DNA from: a bacterium
Lineage (GTDB): Bacteria; UBA10199; DSSB01
Assembly (NCBI GenBank): GCA_030426445.1
Contig: JAUHYS010000043.1
Span: 1 to 10,943 of the forward strand
Length of the DNA: 10,943 nt
Direction: 5' to 3'
Positions 6,295 through 10,943 of the stretch are shown piece after piece (within the stretch, counting starts at the first letter, position 1; the number at the start of each line of letters is the position of its first letter). Under the pieces are notes generated by a model that saw only the letters and a list, made by a program, of their open reading frames with translations, searched no databases and had not been told where the DNA came from. A program made the translations under genes and the position numbers.

Positions 6295-9200
6295 ATGGAA
6301 TCAACAACTACCTTAGATATAAAAAATGCAATTGAACGAATCAGAAAAAAACTACTAGATCTTTCAAGACGTAATCGTTTGATTAATTTTAAGGCACGAG
6401 GCAATACAATACAGATATTTGATGAATTACCAAATCAAGTATTTGAAACAATCGTTCAAAAAAATAAGGCAATGAAATTTGAACCACTGCCTCAAGTCAA
6501 TGAAGAGGAGCTGGATGTAGGGAGTAAAGATACTGATATAAAAGCTCTAAAAAAAAAGGTCGCTGCTCAAAAAGCTAAGATAGAATTAAAAGAAGAGTTG
6601 CCGAAAAATGATTTAGAAATAATATCAAAGAAACATCAAGACCTTAAACTTCAAACCTCCTTTTTCCCAGAAGAACTAGAGGGAAAACTTCATAAAATAG
6701 TGCTTAAAGCTAGAAATATTCTCGAAGAGACAGGCGTAAACCAATTGTATCTTAGTATTGGATATTTAGAATGGCAAGAATCCAAAGATTCAAACATGTC
6801 AAATTTATCCCCGCTAATATTAGTACCAGTACAAATCAAGAGATTGGATCAAATAGATAAACGTTTAAAAACATTTCGATATGAAATTTCATATACAGAT
6901 GAGGATCTATATCCAAACATAACACTAATTGAAAAACTTAAACATGATTTTCATTTAGAATTGCCTGAATTAATTGACCCTGAGAGCGAAGAAACTTTAT
7001 CACCAGAGCAATATTTTACAAAAATTGAAGACTTAATATCTATAAAACAAGGATGGAGTATACGTCGTCAAATACACCTTTCATTTTTTTCTTTTTCAAA
7101 GCTTCTCATGTATCTCGATTTGGACACTAAAAAAAAATCTGTTTTTTTAGAAAACCATAAAATTTTATATGATGTTTTATTAGGCTTAGAGTCCAGGGAT
7201 CTTTGCCATAACAAGTTAGATGATTATGAAATTGATAAAAATATAAAAATTGCAAATATTCCTCTTGTTCTTGATGCTGATAGTTCTCAGCAATCTGCTA
7301 TTTATGACGCATTGAAGGGCGAAAACTTAGTCATTGAAGGGCCGCCAGGTACTGGAAAATCCCAAACAATCACAAATTTAATTGCTGCTTGTATAGGTCA
7401 AGGGAAAAGAGTTTTATTTGTTGCCGAAAAATTGGCAGCTTTGCAAATTGTAAAAAATCACCTTGATAGCTTAGAGTTAGGAGATTTTTGCCTTGAGCTT
7501 CATAGTAATAAAGTCCAAAAAAAGTCTTTATTAAAAAACTTAAAATCTCGAATTGATAAGAGCTTTAGACTTAAGAGTGATTTTGAGATTGAAAAAAAAG
7601 CATTGCAAGAAAAGGTTTCTGCTTTAAATGAATATATCAAAATATTACATACGCCAATTGCTGGTTTGAAGCTTACACTTTATGAACTTATTGGCGAATA
7701 TGAACTTTTGAAAAAAAAGAAGCTTTTCGACTTTTCTTCGATAATTGGTTTGGAGCTTAATATAGATAAAGCCACACTTGATCGTCGAATCAATTTACTT
7801 GTCGAATATATAAATAATTCGAACAGCATCGATGAAAAAGACTTAAATTTTTGGAAAGGGTTCGATGCTCATAAATATCTCCCTACGGATGAAACTAAAG
7901 TTAAGTGTTGTTTTGAAGCACTAAGAAGACAACTTGATGTTCTAGTTAAAGATCTGAAAGAGCTATGTTGTACATTAAAAATTAGTTTTGATGAATTATC
8001 TAAGCAAAATATTTTTGAACTAGAAAATATTAAAGAAATCAATTCAAATCTTTTTAATCTTTCTGCTTTTGATAGGATATTGGTTGATTATTTTTCGGGA
8101 AGAATTGAGATTCAAAAAATTAGAGACACGGAAGTTCTTCTTGAAGAGATAATTGAGAATTACAATAATGCAAAATTAAGTATTACAAACAAAGATAATA
8201 TTGATCAGATTTTTCTTGATAAAATTGACATTCAAAAAATTATTATCGCTTCTCAATTATTAGCATCTGTCAAAATATCTAGCTTAAAAGTAGTCCATAA
8301 ACTCTCTAAACAATCAGAACATTTATTAGTATCTATTATAGAGGCAGATCGAATATTTACAGAGTTAGGATTAACGGAATCAAGAAGCTTAAAAGATTTT
8401 GAAAACTCCTCAAGGGTCATCGAATATTTAAATACTATTCCAAAGTCAGTTGATTCTCTAACTACCCCCCTGTCTTTAAATAAAGAAAAGTTAGAAAGTC
8501 TAGAAATCAGCCTTGATCATTATAAGAAATTTCAAGATATAAAAACTAAAATTGAGGAGTACTTAAGATATAGCGAATTAGACAAACAAGATTCATTAAA
8601 ACAAATTCTTCATATTTTTGAATCTTCAAAAAAACACCGATTCAGGATTTTAAAAACCCCTTATAGGCAATGTAAGAAAATTATAAAACCTTTAATCAAA
8701 TTAGGGCAAAAATTTAATTTAATAAAGATAATAAACGCTCTTAAAGAATATCAAATAGCTTTAGAAATTAATCATAAATTGTCCAATGATGAAACTTTGG
8801 GATCTATCTACAATGTTACAATTCAAGATAGTAATTATCACGAACTTCTGAAGCTCAAGAATTGGCTCTGTGGTTTTAGGGAGTTATTTGACAATGAGTA
8901 TCTCGCCTTTGCATTCATTCAAAGCATTTTAAAAAATAGTAAAGTCGATAACAGATCAAGACAATATTTAGAAGAATTTAAGCAAAATATTACAGGTCTA
9001 ATAAATATCTTGGGTAAAAATGATCTTGCTTATGAAAAAATAAAATCTTTTGAGGAAAAGACTTTTTCAGAACTTAAAGAAAATTTACAACAAATTTCGG
9101 TACTGGCTTATGAAATTAGTGAAACAGCTATTGTAAAATATGTTCATTCATCCATTACCATTGAAAGCTTAAATAAAACTGTCCAATTTTTGGAATTGTT

Positions 9201-9999
9201 AGAGAAAAATTTAAAAAAATTTAATAAAAGAAAATTTGTTAGTGAGTATAAGTTAAATATAGAGAAAGTTCTTAACTCCACTTTAGACAATAAAATTAAC
9301 ACCCTTAAAAATACCTTACGCATTTTAGAACATTTTGAAACACTTGGAATTTCTTCAACTCTATTAAACTTTCTAGGATTAAATATATTCCGTACAAACT
9401 TCCCAAGTATAATTAAAATTGGAAAACAAATTTCAGAGATTAAAAAGCAATTAAATAAACTTCAAAGTGAACTGAAAATTTATGGTGGTTTTTCTTTAGA
9501 AACTTTTTTTGTTTCAATTAAGAATAGCTTTATCAATTTATCTACCATTTTAGAAAAGTGTTATAACGAAAACATTGAATATAGAATCAACTCCTTAACA
9601 TCATGGTCACAATTATGCCGTTCCTTAGATAAATTAAAAAAATATTCCATGGAAAAAATTGTAGAAACACCTATTTCAACTTCGGCAAACCTTGTTGATT
9701 CTTATAAGTGCAGCGTCTATCGATCAATCATACACAGGACTATCAATGACCACAATATACTTTTAGACTTTAATAGACTTAATCACGAAAAACTTAGAGA
9801 CAGTTTTATTGAATGTGATTCGGATTTAAAAAACATATCCCATGAGTATATTGCTTATCACGCATCTCGTTGCACACCACCAGTGGGTGTATCAAGAGGA
9901 AAGGCCAAAGATTTAACTGAATTATCTTTATTAAAAAGAGAAATTGAAAAACAAAAAAAACATGTCAAAAATAAATTACCTAACCCTCCTTTTTTGTAG
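6295..9999 (+). CDS. DUF4011/SF1 helicase, Hhe-like defence candidate, C-terminally truncated
   Basis: The 1234-residue frame starts with the DUF4011 signature (IERIRKKLLDLSRRNRLINFKAR), and that domain runs to about residue 300. A Q motif (SSQQSAIYDAL, Gln332/333) and a Walker A GPPGTGKS (349-356, Lys355) follow, then a motif Ia-like segment VLFVAEKLAALQIVKNHL. Residues about 400-1150 are Lys/Glu/Leu-rich and helical, probably coiled coils. The end returns to the family with SRGKAKDLTELSLLKREIEKQKKH (residues ~1200-1223). Homologues normally continue into Walker B (DEAS), motifs III-VI and often a Vsr/DUF559-type nuclease. Here 11 unrelated residues follow and the frame stops. The retained part may bind ATP but should not act as a helicase. 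The intact architecture resembles the Hhe (DUF4011-helicase-Vsr) anti-phage system; this is from memory. A weak TAGG precedes ATG by 8 bases. GC is near 30%, below neighbouring genes, suggesting transfer. Confidence 0.8.
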   Translation: MESTTTLDIKNAIERIRKKLLDLSRRNRLINFKARGNTIQIFDELPNQVFETIVQKNKAMKFEPLPQVNEEELDVGSKDTDIKALKKKVAAQKAKIELKEELPKNDLEIISKKHQDLKLQTSFFPEELEGKLHKIVLKARNILEETGVNQLYLSIGYLEWQESKDSNMSNLSPLILVPVQIKRLDQIDKRLKTFRYEISYTDEDLYPNITLIEKLKHDFHLELPELIDPESEETLSPEQYFTKIEDLISIKQGWSIRRQIHLSFFSFSKLLMYLDLDTKKKSVFLENHKILYDVLLGLESRDLCHNKLDDYEIDKNIKIANIPLVLDADSSQQSAIYDALKGENLVIEGPPGTGKSQTITNLIAACIGQGKRVLFVAEKLAALQIVKNHLDSLELGDFCLELHSNKVQKKSLLKNLKSRIDKSFRLKSDFEIEKKALQEKVSALNEYIKILHTPIAGLKLTLYELIGEYELLKKKKLFDFSSIIGLELNIDKATLDRRINLLVEYINNSNSIDEKDLNFWKGFDAHKYLPTDETKVKCCFEALRRQLDVLVKDLKELCCTLKISFDELSKQNIFELENIKEINSNLFNLSAFDRILVDYFSGRIEIQKIRDTEVLLEEIIENYNNAKLSITNKDNIDQIFLDKIDIQKIIIASQLLASVKISSLKVVHKLSKQSEHLLVSIIEADRIFTELGLTESRSLKDFENSSRVIEYLNTIPKSVDSLTTPLSLNKEKLESLEISLDHYKKFQDIKTKIEEYLRYSELDKQDSLKQILHIFESSKKHRFRILKTPYRQCKKIIKPLIKLGQKFNLIKIINALKEYQIALEINHKLSNDETLGSIYNVTIQDSNYHELLKLKNWLCGFRELFDNEYLAFAFIQSILKNSKVDNRSRQYLEEFKQNITGLINILGKNDLAYEKIKSFEEKTFSELKENLQQISVLAYEISETAIVKYVHSSITIESLNKTVQFLELLEKNLKKFNKRKFVSEYKLNIEKVLNSTLDNKINTLKNTLRILEHFETLGISSTLLNFLGLNIFRTNFPSIIKIGKQISEIKKQLNKLQSELKIYGGFSLETFFVSIKNSFINLSTILEKCYNENIEYRINSLTSWSQLCRSLDKLKKYSMEKIVETPISTSANLVDSYKCSVYRSIIHRTINDHNILLDFNRLNHEKLRDSFIECDSDLKNISHEYIAYHASRCTPPVGVSRGKAKDLTELSLLKREIEKQKKHVKNKLPNPPFL

Positions 10000-10943
10000 C
10001 ATTCTTTTGGTTGTTGCCTGCAATAAAGACGACGACAATCCGCCTGAGATTTTTCCTCCAATAGATGAAACCGCCTACCAGCTATCTATTGGTGATTTTC
10101 CACAGCCCGACTTGCCTGCCGACAATCCATTGACTGTGCAAGGCGTACACTTGGGCAAGATGCTGTTTTACGAGCAGAAGCTATCTAAAGATGGTACTCA
10201 ATCCTGTGCCAGTTGTCACCGACAATTAGATGGATTTTCGGACACTTTGAAGTTTTCGATAGGCGTAGAAAAACTACCTGGTAAACGTCAGGCAATGCCC
10301 ATTTTTAATATGGCATGGCACAGCAACGAATTCTTCTGGGATGGTCGAGCAAATTTGTTGCGTGACCAAGCATTGATGCCCATTCAAGACCCTTTGGAAA
10401 TGAACGAAACTTTAGAGAATGTGGTAGCCAAATTAAGTGATGAAAAAACGTATCGTGACCAATTTTCTCGTGCTTTTGGAAGCCCCGAAGTGACATCCGA
10501 AAAAATGGCTTTGGCAATGGAACAGTTCATGCTGAGTATTGTCTCACACGACTCCAAATATGACCAATTTTTGGCGGGAGAAGTCGAATTAACCGAAAGT
10601 GAGCAGCGAGGTAAGGAATTATTTGAAACGGAGTACAATCCTTTTTTTCCGCAATTTTCGGGAGCAGATTGTGCCCATTGTCATGGAGGTATCAACTTTG
10701 AAAACGACCAATACATGAACAATGGTTTGGATACAGATGCAAATATTACGGATATTGGACGGGAAGAGGTAACAATGAATAGTATGGATAAAGCAAAATT
10801 CAAAGTGCCATCGCTTCGTAATATCGCCATGACAGCACCTTATATGCACGATGGACGTTTTCAAACTTTAGAAGAAGTTGTTGACCATTATAATAGCGGT
10901 ATTCAAACTTCTGCAACAACTGACCAAGCCTTACTAAATACAC
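9962..10943 (+). CDS. Lipoprotein di-haem cytochrome c peroxidase/MauG-like, 3' partial
   Basis: The reading frame stays open to the window edge (327 codons). The N-terminus is a lipoprotein signal, with hydrophobic residues 7-19 and lipobox VVAC (Cys20), then an acidic linker, so the protein should be anchored in the periplasm. Two c-type haem motifs are present, CASCH (82-86) and CAHCH (237-241). The family landmarks FWDGRA (126-130 core), PLEM (Met147) and APYMHDGRF (Met295) are also present. This family reduces hydrogen peroxide with electrons from small cytochromes, or oxidises protein side chains in MauG proper. The substrate cannot be told here. The style is Bacteroidota-like, unlike the rest of the window. 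No ribosome binding site is visible: the ATG overlaps the broken end of the helicase gene by 38 bases in another frame, so its native upstream region seems absent. GC is about 40-50% in sampled lines, against 30% just upstream. Confidence 0.9.
   Translation, partial: MSKINYLTLLFCSILLVVACNKDDDNPPEIFPPIDETAYQLSIGDFPQPDLPADNPLTVQGVHLGKMLFYEQKLSKDGTQSCASCHRQLDGFSDTLKFSIGVEKLPGKRQAMPIFNMAWHSNEFFWDGRANLLRDQALMPIQDPLEMNETLENVVAKLSDEKTYRDQFSRAFGSPEVTSEKMALAMEQFMLSIVSHDSKYDQFLAGEVELTESEQRGKELFETEYNPFFPQFSGADCAHCHGGINFENDQYMNNGLDTDANITDIGREEVTMNSMDKAKFKVPSLRNIAMTAPYMHDGRFQTLEEVVDHYNSGIQTSATTDQALLNT

Noticed and set aside
9858..10061. 67-codon minus-strand frame across the helicase/peroxidase join
   Set aside because: It is antisense to the end of one real gene and the start of another; it has no start signal and an unlikely composition.
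10305..10864. Three minus-strand frames under the peroxidase gene
   Set aside because: They are antisense shadows of a gene with two haem motifs and a lipobox in the plus frame.
1..10943. CRISPR array, tRNA or rRNA genes
   Set aside because: No regularly spaced repeats and no cloverleaf or rRNA signature were seen apart from the tmRNA.

Overview
This window looks like a low-to-moderate GC Gram-negative bacterial chromosome with an accessory insertion at the tmRNA gene. The SmpB sequence and the one-piece tmRNA ending in ALAA fit a proteobacterial or Bdellovibrionota-like (former Deltaproteobacteria) host. That placement is an impression from family resemblance, not a computed one. The last kilobase has a different character. 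It encodes a lipoprotein di-haem peroxidase of a type I associate with Bacteroidota, and it begins exactly where the preceding gene breaks off.

Layout, left to right. (1) 169-2579, plus strand: a caspase-like cysteine peptidase domain followed by a long alpha-helical, HEAT-like region, split by two +1 frameshifts in short homopolymers. Removing one A at 482-484 and one T at 691-695 restores a single 802-residue frame. (2) 2619-3482, minus strand: a protein with a YhcG/DUF1016-like N-terminal region fused to a staphylococcal-nuclease-like domain. (3) 3489-3794: an intergenic region with a repeat and dyad cluster and a large imperfect palindrome. (4) 3795-4250 smpB and 4451-4851 ssrA, the two partners of trans-translation, adjacent and co-oriented. 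The tmRNA appears to encode an unusually long tag of about 26 residues. (5) 4826-6237: the 3' end of ssrA, a cluster of GGGGGCAT repeats, and a complete P4-type tyrosine integrase. This is the classic arrangement of an island inserted at ssrA. (6) 6295-9999: the island's first cargo gene, a DUF4011 plus SF1 helicase protein resembling the Hhe anti-phage system, truncated before its Walker B motif. (7) 9962-10943: the start of a MauG/cytochrome c peroxidase-like lipoprotein, open at the right edge.

How they work together: SmpB and tmRNA form one functional unit, ribosome rescue with tagging for proteolysis. The integrase and the helicase form a second unit, mobile element plus probable defence cargo. 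The caspase-HEAT and nuclease-fusion genes are plausible accessory or defence genes, but nothing in the window links them to each other. The join at about 9955-9964 is the strongest anomaly. It is either an assembly or amplification chimera or a real deletion/transfer junction that beheaded the helicase.
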